Part shown: positions 21,476 to 31,135 of the stretch, piece after piece | Numbering within the stretch: the stretch's first letter is position 1 | How the letters are laid out: each line of letters begins with the position of its first letter | Assembly: GCA_019648995.1 (NCBI GenBank) | Contig: BLXT01007857.1 | Span: forward strand, 699,771 to 734,605 | Reading direction: 5' to 3' | DNA length: 34,835 nt | DNA from: Plakobranchus ocellatus | Taxonomy: Eukaryota; Mollusca; Gastropoda; Plakobranchidae | The notes under the pieces: model-generated | Told to the model about the DNA's origin: nothing | What the model saw: the letters and a program-made list of their open reading frames with translations, nothing else | Databases searched by the model: none | Translations under genes and position numbers: made by a program

Positions 21476-22002
21476 TTAAGTCCTCAGCACAGGTACAGTA
21501 TCGCACGACCAAAGCTTCCATCATTCGGCAAATGGCCATGGTCAATGACAGTTATTATTTTAACGAAATGAAGCAAAAATTGAAGCTTTCGGGCTGTTTA
21601 CCCAAGCATTACCTCTGTATCCTTTCGCAAGTTAAAGTCCTCAAGTTCCTCTTCAGTTAACAGCTTTGACAATTGCACGCTCTTTCTCCTCAAAGTTCGG
21701 GCTTGCTCTGTTCAAAAAAAGAAACATTAAACCCGGAAGTTTCCTACTGCACGTTTAAAAATGGTTTGATAATTTTCGTATTAGTAAAAAAAATTACACA
21801 TACTGTTTCACAAGACTTTTTTTCGTTGCCTTATCATTTGCTTTTTATAATAAATAATAGTTTTAGAGATTACAGTTATCGGTTTAGGATTTTTTTTTTG
21901 TGCATCAAAAAATATATCTTAAATAATTTAATTTCTCCCATATACAGTGCGTAAGTAAGGATAGTTGTTTCTACTTTACAGATCTATTGCACTAACCCTT
22001 CC

Positions 22003-22039
22003 NNNNNNNNNNNNNNNNNNNNNNNNNNNNNNNNNNNNN
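22003..22039. other. Assembly gap (37 N)
   Basis: Run of 37 N followed by CT-rich sequence; probably an unresolved low-complexity stretch. Confidence 0.99.
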
Positions 22040-22055
22040 AAAATTCCACCCTATC

Positions 22056-22083
22056 GTCTCTTTCTCTTTCTCTCTCTCTCTCT
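22056..22083. repeat. (CT)n microsatellite
   Basis: TC/TTTC run directly after the N gap. Confidence 0.85.
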
Positions 22084-23487
22084 TAAAGGATGCCCTTTCT
22101 CAGTCGAAGCTCCTTCGCTTGAATATCGCTATTGAAAATGGGCTTATGAGATTTTTTCGGCGATAACAGCCTCTAAAGCGTAGCTTATTATCGATTTGCT
22201 ATGGAAAATAAAACTTCAACATGTCTTCAGCCAAAGAAACTTTTTTTTTTAATTTAAATACTTTTATTCGGGATTAATAAACAACCAAAACTCAAAAGCG
22301 AATTTCTATCCCGTGATTTCTCAATGAAAATGCGTGTACCAGTACCTTTTACGCTGTTTTTATTCGTCTCAAAAACAGTCTGGGTCTTCTCAAACCATTC
22401 CCTATCTCCCTCTAACACACGGTCCCGTACTGTTGTAAATAGTACAGAAGGCTGAAAAGAAGGTGTTGGAAACAGAAAAGACGGAATCGTGTTTTCAAAA
22501 GAATAGATAAGTAAATAAAGAGAAAGATAATTTAATAAACAAAGGAAACATCTCGTCTTTATAGAACTTCTGCGTTTTCGTTGTTCTTTTTTTTTTTTTT
22601 TTTTTTTTCATCCTTGAGTTTCATTACAAGCACGACTCGATTGGTGAATGTTTGCAACATGAAAAGGGAGATTTTACTGTTAATAAAGAGAGCACACAAA
22701 ATTAAGGGGAAATGAATATCTGAATCTTGGTTACGCTGTCGCGCTGTTAGAAGGCAATCATTACCCGCAGAACAATCATATCGGAATCGCTTGCTTTGTC
22801 TGTCATAAAGTCGCTAGAAACTTGATCAAAAAATGTTTTTATACTTTGCATTGTGCGCCTCATAATTTGATAAGATTTTTGTATTAAAAGATGTTTGACT
22901 CAGATAAATTAGAAGTGAAATCAACGAAGTACATAGAATAATATATCTCACGGCATATGGAAATTAACATTCTGCACTTTTAAGTTAACGATTAGGACAA
23001 AATAGTATTTATTGCTTCCAGAGAAAAAAAAAGTTCAGAAAATGTACAGGGTTTTCTGAACTATTTTTCCCTCACAAAGCAATACATGTACTGGGTTTGT
23101 AGAAACCTATTTCTAAAAAAATAATAATTACTGGTTGACGTGATGCGTATGCGTAGATTTTCGTTTCACAATATAACGAGATGGTAATCTTATCATCTCC
23201 GTCATAGCTTTGACCAAATTATGACAAAAACATTCGAATACTTATTGTTTTTCTCTTATGATTTTAGATGAAGCACAGCAAATCCATAAATTCTATAAGC
23301 TTTCAGCCAATGAATTTTTTTTAAACAACAACACCCCCACTCCACCCCCTCCTCCCAGACTTATCAACAGTAATCCCTATATGAGGTAGTAATGACCGTG
23401 TACTAAGTAATTAAATAACATGAGCAACGCAAAATGGTTCTAGAATGGACTTAAAGAGGCAGAGTTCAGATAGCATTGAGAGCCTAC

Positions 23488-23600
23488 TCGGTGTGTGCGC
23501 GTGGGGGTTGTCTTGTCCATTTGTGACTGTCGGGTCACGTCCACGTTTTGAGTAGATTCAGCAATTTTAGACCTGGCTTTTGACCTACGGCTCCTTGAAG
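23488..23600 (-). CDS. 113-nt basic/Ser-rich linker exon of minus-strand paralog
   Basis: A strong acceptor (TTACTCTCTTTTTTATTCGCCAG) is quoted here by its last part, TTTTTTATTCGCCAG. Two bases complete a Ser codon, and 37 codons follow: SRSRRSKARSKIAESTQ, NVDVTRQSQMDKTTPTRTHR. It ends at CGA|gtaggc in phase 0, as the 20243-20311 exon requires. Composition matches the linker exons downstream (Arg, Lys, Ser, Thr, Gln). The donor is weaker than average, so the 3' boundary is less certain than the acceptor. Confidence 0.6.
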
Positions 23601-25118
23601 CTGGCGAATAAAAAAGAGAGTAATTATAAGATACATATATTAAAACAACATTAAGTGTGTGTGCATGGTGGAAAGTTTTAAAAGTTGAGAGAAAAGAAGA
23701 AAAAAAAGTGATGGAAGGGGAAGATCGAGGAGTTTTATTTTAAGCTATAATTTTTCAAAGACACAGTCACTTTCTTTTGCGCAAGAAATAACAATTAAGA
23801 AACTGTGCTAATGTCTATCAGGCAAAATTGTTAGTGTTATTCTTCATCTCGTGTTTCTAAAAATAAAATTTTATGTTTTTGCACATTAAAGATTTTAAAT
23901 TTTTACACACGTCAACTATTGTGTTAGATAAAATAGTTTGTGTTTAGTTCATGCGACATGAAGGATTTGTCATTTACAACTTTGGCAATTTTTGTATGAT
24001 AAATATAATTATTTCTATCATGGTTGTAAAGCAAAAGAATCAACAAAACTGAAAAAGTTTCTTTTTTCAGTTAATTTTTTAAAGAGAGCCACTTGTAGAC
24101 TAGTAAAAATACTTTCTCTTTGACATTGACATTAAACTAATCATATGCTATCCAACTGATTTCAAGTGCCAGTGACTTCGGCAATAATTTGTTTTTCTTT
24201 TTAAATAAATGGGCAGACTGTTTAGTATAATAATAACTTATCTTCAATCTCTTCAGGCAACTAAATGTAATGATTTAACACTAAAATTTGAATTCATCCT
24301 TGGTCCATTCATTGTCAAAACATACAAAAACTCGCATCAATGTAAAAACCACTGACCCATCTATTACGGCAGATACATTCGAAATTTAAATATCATTATG
24401 GACCTACCTTTAGATTGTTTTCTTATAATAACAATTGTCATATTTCTTCTCATCTTTCCTTTTGGTGATGCTATTTTCTGAACAAAGTTAAACTTGTTTT
24501 TTATGCCTAATGTTTGACCGAGACAATTTTTTCCAAAGCACAATCGTATCTGATCTTATTGTGTAATGTGTATCTGTGTTTTTATAGGTGTGTATGTGTG
24601 TGCATGTGAATGACTTCTGCAAATTAAAAGTCTCAAAACCTACAATTACTAATGCAAAAGTTAATTTGGGGAAAAATTCAGAGAGGAAGGCCACTGAAAT
24701 TAAGTTTTAGGAGAAGGTTTTACAATAAAAAGCTTTCTCGGTAGCAGTTGTCAGGGGTAAGCTTATAGCCAAAATCTATGAAAAAAATTAGAAGGCTCAA
24801 GTACTTTCGTTTGGGTCGATCCAAAAAATTCATTCTCCTTTGGCAACTGACGCCCAATAACAACCACAAATATAACCACAACTTGCATACAAGTACAGTC
24901 TCTTTGTTTTTCCTTCTCAAGGATTCGCAAGAACTGAATCATTGTAGTTGCAAACAAACTTTCAAACCAGCACTCATAAGGCAAAAATCACATCAAGTAA
25001 GGATCAAAACAAAATAGGATTTAAATTAGAACGGTTTCGATATTCAATGGTAAAATTTCGCTCAAGTTATGTATAAAGTATTTCAATGAAACTTTTGAAC
25101 AAACTTTAGCAAACTTAC
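23601..25118 (-). other. Intron of minus-strand paralog
   Basis: 1.5 kb, AT-rich, with short GT-rich words near 24585-24605. Nothing recognised. Confidence 0.5.
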
Positions 25119-25136
25119 ATGCTTCTGAAGACTCAT
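25119..25136 (-). CDS. 18-nt microexon of minus-strand paralog
   Basis: Acceptor TTTGAACCATTTCAG, 18 exonic bases, then the perfect donor gtaagt. In the phase set by the next exon it reads (D)ESSEA(S), joining ISDESSEASSRSRRSK across three exons. Being a multiple of three it can be skipped without changing the frame. The small size makes it individually weak; the two strong splice sites and the fitting phase support it. Confidence 0.5.
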
Positions 25137-25534
25137 CTGAAATGGTTCAAAGTTAAGTGGTAAAGAATGTTCATAGCTGGCAAGAGCTTTTAGCATTGGG
25201 TTTTATTTGATATTTGAAATCACAAGAAAAAAAAATGAGGCACTTTAATGGAACATTCTCTTAAATCTCGGGCAGGTACATGACATACGTTTTACCATGC
25301 AATTGTATAGATAAGTATTTTAGCTTTTCCTATTGGTGAACAACAGTTGGGATTTTTTTTTCATGATTTAGACGGTTGAAGTAATGAGTTATTTCAACAG
25401 ACCACCTATCGCACTTTGCTTTCAAACTTTAAAACGGTTTATATTGATGAAGACACTATTTAGGCGTCGACGACTACAAAAAAATTGATAATGAGCGTGG
25501 TAACCGTCCTTCTTAAGATAGGGGAATAGTTTGT

Positions 25535-25602
25535 GGAGAGGGGTTGGGGGGATTGGATGGCGGGTGAGAAATGGGAAGGGTGGGGGTGGGAGGGGGGGGG
25601 GG
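25535..25602 (+). other. G-rich block with quadruplex potential
   Basis: Many G runs of three or more separated by one to five bases, ending in an 11-12 base G run. The pattern meets the usual G-quadruplex rule many times over on the plus strand, which is the template strand of the minus gene. Confidence 0.7.
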
Positions 25603-26185
25603 TCATCATCTGTCCTTGAGGATTGACTTTTCCTATTCCCATTCTGTCCGGTCACAAAAGAAAAAAAACCATCATGCTTTTCATTCAGCTAAAAAAAAGC
25701 AACGTAAAATTAGTTTTCGAATTTAAATATCAATAACAATACTTCAGGAAATATCGAGATGGACTAAATAGCGTCGCCATAGGAACTAAGCATACTTTGT
25801 ACCTGTTTCTAATCTATCGCCTTCTCGACATCTGATTACTTCACATTACACATCTGCAACTCTAAAGTTTTTCTTACATATGTTTTAAAATTCAATTAAA
25901 TTTCTTTTCACCTTGCTCACGCTTTTTAACATATTAGGCCCTCACGCTGTACGTTTCTTAGCTTAGCAAACGGTGTAGGCCTTTTATCCTGTGTATTTAG
26001 CGTTACCAATACCTCCCCAAACCGAGTCAAACACGGACCGCTCCACGAGCGTCGGACGATTTGTGACGTCATTATTTGTAGTGGCAGGCCTTGTATAGAG
26101 AAGACTTTGATTGGAGGGGGGCAGAAGGCGGCAAGGAGGTCGCATAAACAGACTGCATAGTTTACCACTATTTCATGTTTTCACT

Positions 26186-26520
26186 TTAAGGGTTGATCCA
26201 CACTGGAAGCGATAAGCTGACGTGCAGTACTGATGTCGCAGTTACTATGCTCTGCCCAACTACAACTAGCCTGGTAATTTGCGTAACAAGACTGGTCTCG
26301 TGGTTCGCGCAGCAACGCTCAATAGAATTATGCGTGGTCACGTAATGGCACCCCCCATTATCTTATCCAACAGAGCCACTGAGGTAAGACCAGCCTGTAA
26401 AACATGAAAATGAAAAGTCGCAGCCGACTTGGTGTGCTCTCGCACCAAAGAAACTAGAGTGCTTCCGAACATGTGTCGCTGGATACGTGAACTACTGCCT
26501 TCAGTGTGAACTCACGCTAA
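26186..26520. mobile_element. MITE-like element with imperfect terminal inverted repeats
   Basis: The left end TTAAGGGTTGATCCACACTG and the inverse of the right end (TTAGCGTGAGTTCACACTGA) match over most of 20-23 positions, with a common core CACACTG. The interior is short (about 335 bp), non-coding and higher in GC and CpG than the surroundings. I could not define a clean target-site duplication. Confidence 0.5.
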
Positions 26521-26684
26521 GAATTTGGTAGAATTCAACCCCCTGCTCCTTTTTAGTTAAACTTAGGCTCTACTATGCAACATTCAACAAACACAATGTC
26601 ACATGCAAAATACAATTTAAAGGGAGGCATAATTAAGCTGCATCGCTATAATGTACCATTAACTTTGTAAGTTATATTGCTCAC

Positions 26685-26745
26685 CACTGATGATACATTC
26701 CATCTGTGGTTTGGGTTTGATTTCTTGAAATAGTGAGCACGTCCC
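26685..26745 (-). CDS. 61-nt exon of minus-strand paralog
   Basis: Acceptor is a T-rich tract ending TTTACAG; donor is CAGTG|gtgagc. All three frames are open, but only the phase-0 start leaves the single base needed by the microexon. That frame reads GTCSLFQEIKPKPQMECIIS. Separated from the previous exon by only 97 bp, most of it a TG and T-rich tract. Confidence 0.55.
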
Positions 26746-26768
26746 CTGTAAAAAAAAACCAAAAAAAA

Positions 26769-26794
26769 CCACACACACACACACACACACACAA
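26769..26794. repeat. (AC)n microsatellite
   Basis: AC array; on the minus strand a GT array inside the 97-bp intron between 26843-26875 and 26685-26745. Confidence 0.95.
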
Positions 26795-26842
26795 AGCGAA
26801 AGCGGTTAAACTTTTTCTAAAGTATGTAAAAATCTTACTCAC

Positions 26843-26875
26843 GGCAAGAGAGGCACAAGAAATCCGCACGCGCAC
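26843..26875 (-). CDS. Short exon ending at a strong donor, minus-strand paralog
   Basis: The 3' end is a near-perfect donor (GCC|gtgagtaag). With acceptor TTGCTAG it is 33 nt in phase 0 and reads VRVRISCASLA, joined to GTCSLFQ in the next exon. An alternative acceptor (CACACACAG, 21 bp upstream) would change the frame. The 5' boundary and frame are uncertain. Confidence 0.42.
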
Positions 26876-27340
26876 CTAGCAATTACAAGAGCTGTGTGTG
26901 GCGTTCATAAAAGGATGTTAAATTATAATGGGACTGATGATATAACTAGTCTGGCTTTTTGTGGTGATTTCACGATTTCGATTCAATCAATCTCTCTTAA
27001 CCCTCAATGCAATTCGTCATTTGTTCAAACAAGACATAGTGAAAATGTGAAAGAGCGACTAAAGAATCAGACAAATCAATGGTATTGAAAAAAGGTTAAA
27101 TATGAAACGGTTAATCTGATTTTTTTTTTTTTTACAAATATGCTGTCACAAAATTCACAACTACATTTGCTATCAGGTTCTTTTAAGTAAATAAATAAGA
27201 ACTGAATCTTCATCTCAAAACGGGCTATGGTGTCAGGTACGTCGGTGATCTGAAATCTGGGCTGTGATTGATTCAACATTTAGCGAAAAAGAAAAGTGTT
27301 TTGTTTTTGTTGTTGTTGGTGGTGGTGGTGGTGGTGGTGG
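26876..27340 (-). other. Probable intron with (GGT)n array at its upstream edge
   Basis: 0.46 kb between a short exon and the cNMP-fold-like exon. It includes the trinucleotide array (27307-27340) that abuts the coding stretch. Confidence 0.4.
27307..27340. repeat. (GTT)n(GGT)n microsatellite
   Basis: GTT units followed by about eight GGT units. On the minus strand it reads CCA and would add a proline run directly after the coding stretch at 27341-27528. Confidence 0.95.
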
Positions 27341-27528
27341 TCCAAATATTATGTAAGCAGGAGAGTAGGCAGCATTCAGGAGGGTTCCACAGGCAGCGAT
27401 ATCATATACCGTCAGGCCCGGCTGTAGTTTCATTTGATTTATTGGTAGAGTAACGTTCTTCAAGAATAAAGGATTTACCTCGGGGCTCTTGGTCTTTACA
27501 CGAAAATGAATATCAAGTGATGTTTTCT
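27341..27528 (-). CDS. Exon resembling the second half of a cyclic-nucleotide-binding fold
   Basis: Starts after AGCTCAG with two bases that complete a Glu codon, matching the phase-1 end of 30190-30232. It reads KTSLDIHFRVKTKSPE, VNPLFLKNVTLPINQMK, then LQPGLTVYDIAACGTLLNAA. The pattern L-x-P-G-L-T followed by hydrophobic residues and a later S-P-A-Y-I-I recalls the strand and phosphate-binding cassette of cNMP-binding domains, but the usual FGE and cassette Arg are not present. The 3' end is unresolved: an ACG|gtatat donor at 27410 fits the phase of the next exon but would remove the cassette-like part, while the open frame runs into the GGT array. The acceptor lacks a good pyrimidine tract. 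Confidence 0.45.
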
Positions 27529-28575
27529 CTGAGCTTTACAGTTTTCCTTCCTTTTAAACATCTTTGGAGAGAGGTTTTTTTCTTTCAGAAAATAGATCCC
27601 ATGAAAAGATTTCTGCCACGCAATTTTTTAATTCATCAGAACCAGAAATCATTTTGATGCTTTTTGGTGTCGGCAAGAACATGTTGGCCTTTCAATATTG
27701 CTAGTTTTTACAAAGAACTTTACAGGCAATGTTTGATGCACAATATGCTGCATAAGATTATTATGATTGAAGAAGCCAAATTAAAAAAGCAGGAAGCCCC
27801 AAGGGAAACAACCATTTGTTTTGCACCACTGGTCACCATGCATGTTGACTGTAATAATATCCTCAACAGTGTGAGTTTCTATACCCTTTAGCCTTGATCA
27901 TGAGACCTTTGGGATCAACAAAGGTGAAATCCGAGAAGCAAACCATGCCGTGAGTTCTGCTCACAATGCGCCGACATATCAGTTATGGCAAAGGCAAACT
28001 CTGGTGAGAGATACAGGAGGAGAATTCGCACCTTCGGCGAGCCCTCGATGTGTAAAGTCACAGAGCAAGCACCTACGCTTGTCCGATGATCTCAAGGATA
28101 TTTTTTTGTCTTAATGGCGCGACTACTCGGCAAGACAAAAACGCAGTTGTTGTTGAAATCCACAAAGGCGATGTAAACGCGTACGTATAACATCAGGTCC
28201 AACCTGAGGTAGAAACAAGCAGCGCCTTTTCCAGGTCGAAATTTTCTCTGGTTTGTGATCCCCAAAGAGCAGGAAAGCTAAACTGTGCCCCAAACCCAAA
28301 AATAAGGCAGCGGATCACAACATTACACTATTCATAATGTTCCCGCTTAGGTAATCGTTCTTGTGAGTCCAGGTGTGTAGGTCTCCATGGCCCAAACAGT
28401 AACACCCATCCCAATAGAAACAACTTCAATGACCTGGCTTAGTTTTGCTGTATTCCAGTTTGTCCTTCATGAATTAATCGTGTTGCCGATATCATACATT
28501 TTGTGTTGATTTGCTCGTCTTATTTCTACTTGGAGTAGAGGGTAACATTTGGTAACAACAGGAAAGTTGGAAGGA

Positions 28576-28705
28576 AAAAGAAGCAGAGGAAGACAAAGGG
28601 AGAAGATAAAATGATGGACTGACCACATGGCTTGGACCAGGAAGAGTGACAGAGACACTGACCGCCGTTAAAGCACTTGAAGAAGAAGACGAAGAAGTAG
28701 AGGGT
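28576..28705 (+). pseudogene. Relic of a LINE-type reverse transcriptase C-terminus
   Basis: One frame gives GRQREKIK, a stop, then WTDHMAWTRKS; after a one-base shift it continues VTETLTAVKALEEEDEE. The order Gly-Arg-Gln-Arg, Trp-Thr-Asp-x-Met, Trp-Thr, Ser-Val-Thr-Glu and an acidic helix is the tail seen in many non-LTR retrotransposon polyproteins. Broken by one stop and one frameshift, so non-functional. Confidence 0.42.
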
Positions 28706-28847
28706 AAATACTGAAATGTTTGAAGGATAAAATTTAAAATATATTTTTGTTTGTTTGAAAGAAATCGAATAAAGGTTGATGTTAGGATTAATGTAGTCAT
28801 GTTTTTATGTTAGCTGAGTAGAGTTGAATGTTTGGTGTGTGTGTGTG

Positions 28848-30000
28848 TTGTGATTGGTAGTTCAGACCTCGTGACAACACAAGCAGGATCTACAGATCGG
28901 CGGGACTTTGGCTGGGACAGACACTCCTATTTTAGCACTTGTACTGAACAGTCACGGAACGGTCCTGGCGTATACTGTTGCGGATTCGTTGACTGGAGAC
29001 GATACTTTTAACCTTCTTACCACCTGAGTGAATCTACGTCTATTTTTATTCCTGAGGCCGTGTGCCTAGCCAGACTGATCGTCTGAGAATTTATGTTTCT
29101 TGTGAAACTGGAACGGTGGTAACGTAGTTAAATCTTTTGATATTTAATGCTTGAGGCTGTGTGCCTATGCAGACCTATGCAGACAGGTCTACAATCTACG
29201 TATGTGCAACTGAATTGGTACCATATCTTTTACTACTAGTCAGTATTGTCCCTCGCGTAAGGGCTTGTCACCTGGTCTGGTGTTAGAGAATATAAGTGGA
29301 GAGCTTAAGGACACGGTTGAGACTGTTGTCACTGTGTAAGTCATGAACTGTTGAGCGGGACCCAGGTTGTGTCGGGACTGAGCATTTGGACATTTGATTG
29401 TTACTATGAACTATATTCCCTATTCTACTACAAGTTCCACGGAAGAGGATCTGCTTTGGATTGGGCTTAGAGGCATGTGCTTGTGCCAGTGTATATATAT
29501 ATATTAATTATACCTATTAATTATATCTGTAGAGGATATCTATTATTTGTACCTGTAGATTATATCTCTAAATAAGATCTAAAGATCGTATCTATTAATT
29601 TATATCTATTGGCTGTATCAATAAGTCTATTGATCTATGAGGTAGTATCTTGGAGGAGAGTTCCTCGTGAGTGAATTAGTATGTACTAACTTATTTAACG
29701 GTATAAGATTTCGTAACGCAGATTCTGATTATTTTCTATTGTCGCGCCTGCGTGCGTGGACTTTTGTATTTGGCTCGCCTCGTATCTATCTGTCTTCTTC
29801 TTTGTGTGACCTCCCTACTTCTATATATTATTATTGCTATTATAATATAAGTTTCTGTCGCCTATCCCCGGTGTTCTGCCTTCTATTTGGTGTGACCTTC
29901 TCGTGCAGTCGATATAGTTAAGTTGTTGTTGTTGTGAAGTTGCGTGACCGTCGACAGACAGTGTGTGTTGATCCCTATATATTAAGGGACTTGCTCCCAA
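28848..30000 (+). mobile_element. LTR-like non-coding block, possible solo LTR
   Basis: The block starts TGTTGTGATTGG and ends near GACTTGCTCCCAACA, a plausible TG...CA pair. Its composition differs from its surroundings (more CpG and GC in the first 600 bp, then TATCTA-rich). Internal words recur: GAGGC(C/T)GTGTGCCTA at 29053 and 29152, and GAGGCATGTGC near 29470. It has no open frame of note. I cannot show a target-site duplication, so ends and class are guesses. Confidence 0.28.
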
Positions 30001-30189
30001 CAGTTGATTCCAGTTATTTTTAGGCATGAATGTCCTTATTCTTTTTCAAGTTTAGTGCCTTTGATATCCTTCCTTGCTCAATTTACCTTTTCTTTCCCTG
30101 TCCATTTGTTTTGTCTTTGTAATAAATATGTATCCCTTTAACATGATTTTAATGACATAATGGTTGTGTTTGTTAAAAACAGCACTTAC

Positions 30190-30232
30190 CAGTCGAAACA
30201 GCTTCCGTACAGAGAAAACAGTACTCAAATCT
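30190..30232 (-). CDS. 43-nt exon of minus-strand paralog, cNMP-fold region
   Basis: The donor ACTG|gtaagt is excellent. With acceptor TTTTTGAG it runs in phase 0 from the upstream exon and reads RFEYCFLCTEAVST, leaving one base. A C/V-T-E-x-V-x-T-G stretch follows the first strands in CNBD2-like domains as I remember them. A longer alternative frame (LRDLSTVFSVRKLFRL) uses the same donor but no acceptor in phase; the choice is an inference. Confidence 0.48.
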
Positions 30233-30569
30233 CTCAAAAATACTAATGATCGAAGTTACGAGTTTTCGTCTTAAAGCGTAAATGATTAGCAAGTTAATGC
30301 CCATCTTATTTTCTTCCTACCCCCTTTTAATTATGCAGTAATTGATATAGAACTAAGAAGGTATGGGCAAGCCTGAACGCAGCTCAAAGTAAATTCTCTG
30401 TCCAATTAATTTGTTTTCTTTGTTCTAATTGTGCTTTTCTCTATCCACAATACCATCTCCATTCGCACAGCTGTTTCCGTAGAAACATTAGACATATGCT
30501 CTACCAGTTTCAACTTTAAATTACATTCATAAAATTTATACCCTAAAAAAGAACAATAGGGACACTCAC

Positions 30570-30630
30570 GTTTCTGATAACAAATACATAAGGTGAATCG
30601 CGTACGCTCTTGCATATCACAGTTCCTGGT
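30570..30630 (-). CDS. 61-nt exon with cNMP-binding-fold signature, minus-strand paralog
   Basis: A very strong acceptor (CTTTTTTTCTTTCTGTTTAG) and a strong donor (AAAC|gtgagtg) bound 61 nt. One base completes a codon, then PGTVICKSVRDSPYVFVIRN. This matches the early strands of cyclic-nucleotide-binding domains, typically written as x-P-G-x-x-I-x-x-x-G-D-x-x-x-x-x-(F/Y)-x-I. The usual Gly-Asp is Arg-Asp here. A second frame is open too, but only this one resembles a known fold. It is the best single clue to the protein family. Upstream exons were not found. Confidence 0.6.
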
Positions 30631-30664
30631 CTAAACAGAAAGAAAAAAAGAAAGGTGTGTGTGT

Positions 30665-30702
30665 GGGGGGGGGGGGGGGGGGGNGGGGGGGGGGGGGGGG
30701 GG
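30665..30702 (+). repeat. Poly-G tract with one N
   Basis: About 38 G with a single N at 30684, preceded by GT repeats. Real length uncertain. It lies within 75 bp of the acceptor of the 30570-30630 exon (poly-C in the transcript). Confidence 0.9.
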
Positions 30703-30987
30703 TTAAAGCGAGAGAAAGAGGGAAAACCTGAATGAAATTGGTGGTAGTGGAGGAATCAAACGCGAGATAATTGTGATGGAGCGGGTCTAAGGCTTTATTT
30801 ATTAATTGTTAGGTAATCTGAATATAATTAAATTTTACATCGAATGCCCGCGGGGAAAACGCAATATCGCTCATTTGTGGGGAAAATTAAGGTTGGTTAT
30901 AATGAGTACAGACACATTACGCTATGGCTGTTTCTTTATATCAAATGGAGGAAATGGTAAAAAAAAAAAAAGGGGGTGGGTGTATCA

Positions 30988-31135
30988 TAGGTGCAACAAT
31001 GGATAGCAAATCCGCCCTGAGATCTGCAGGGACTCGTTCTGTCGCAGGTTCGAGCGCCGCCAGCGGCGCCTTGGCCTGACGGAGGGCCTGAAAGCCTGAG
31101 ACCACATTGTTGTAGACTGGGTATATATAGAAAAC
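30988..31135 (+). mobile_element. tRNA-derived SINE, family 1, copy c
   Basis: A degraded A-box region, B box AGGTTCGAGCG, and the shared words CGCCCTGAGATCTGCAGGGA, TGGCCTGACGGAGGGCCTGA and AAAGCCTGAGACCAC, then an A-rich tail. Antisense to the minus-strand gene. Confidence 0.85.

Larger units (their letters stand above)
20312..23487 (-). other. Large intron of minus-strand paralog
   Basis: 3.2 kb with the 50/51-bp minisatellite (20820-21475), an N gap (22003-22039), a CT run and a poly-T run near 22587-22608. No further exon is supported. Confidence 0.5.
25137..26684 (-). other. Intron of minus-strand paralog with G-rich block and MITE
   Basis: 1.5 kb containing the G-rich block (25535-25602) and the MITE-like element (26186-26520). 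No exon supported. Confidence 0.5.
27529..30189 (-). other. Large intron with TE debris
   Basis: 2.7 kb holding a LINE 3' scrap (28576-28705) and a long LTR-like non-coding block (about 28848-30000). No further exon is supported. Confidence 0.45.

Noticed and set aside
25422..25655. Pro/His-rich minus-strand open frames
   Set aside because: Translations of the G-rich block; no splice or family support.
28130..28180. Minus-strand YIAFVDF-like words suggestive of a reverse transcriptase
   Set aside because: Only one short word, no other RT motif in order, and the nearby LINE tail is on the opposite strand.
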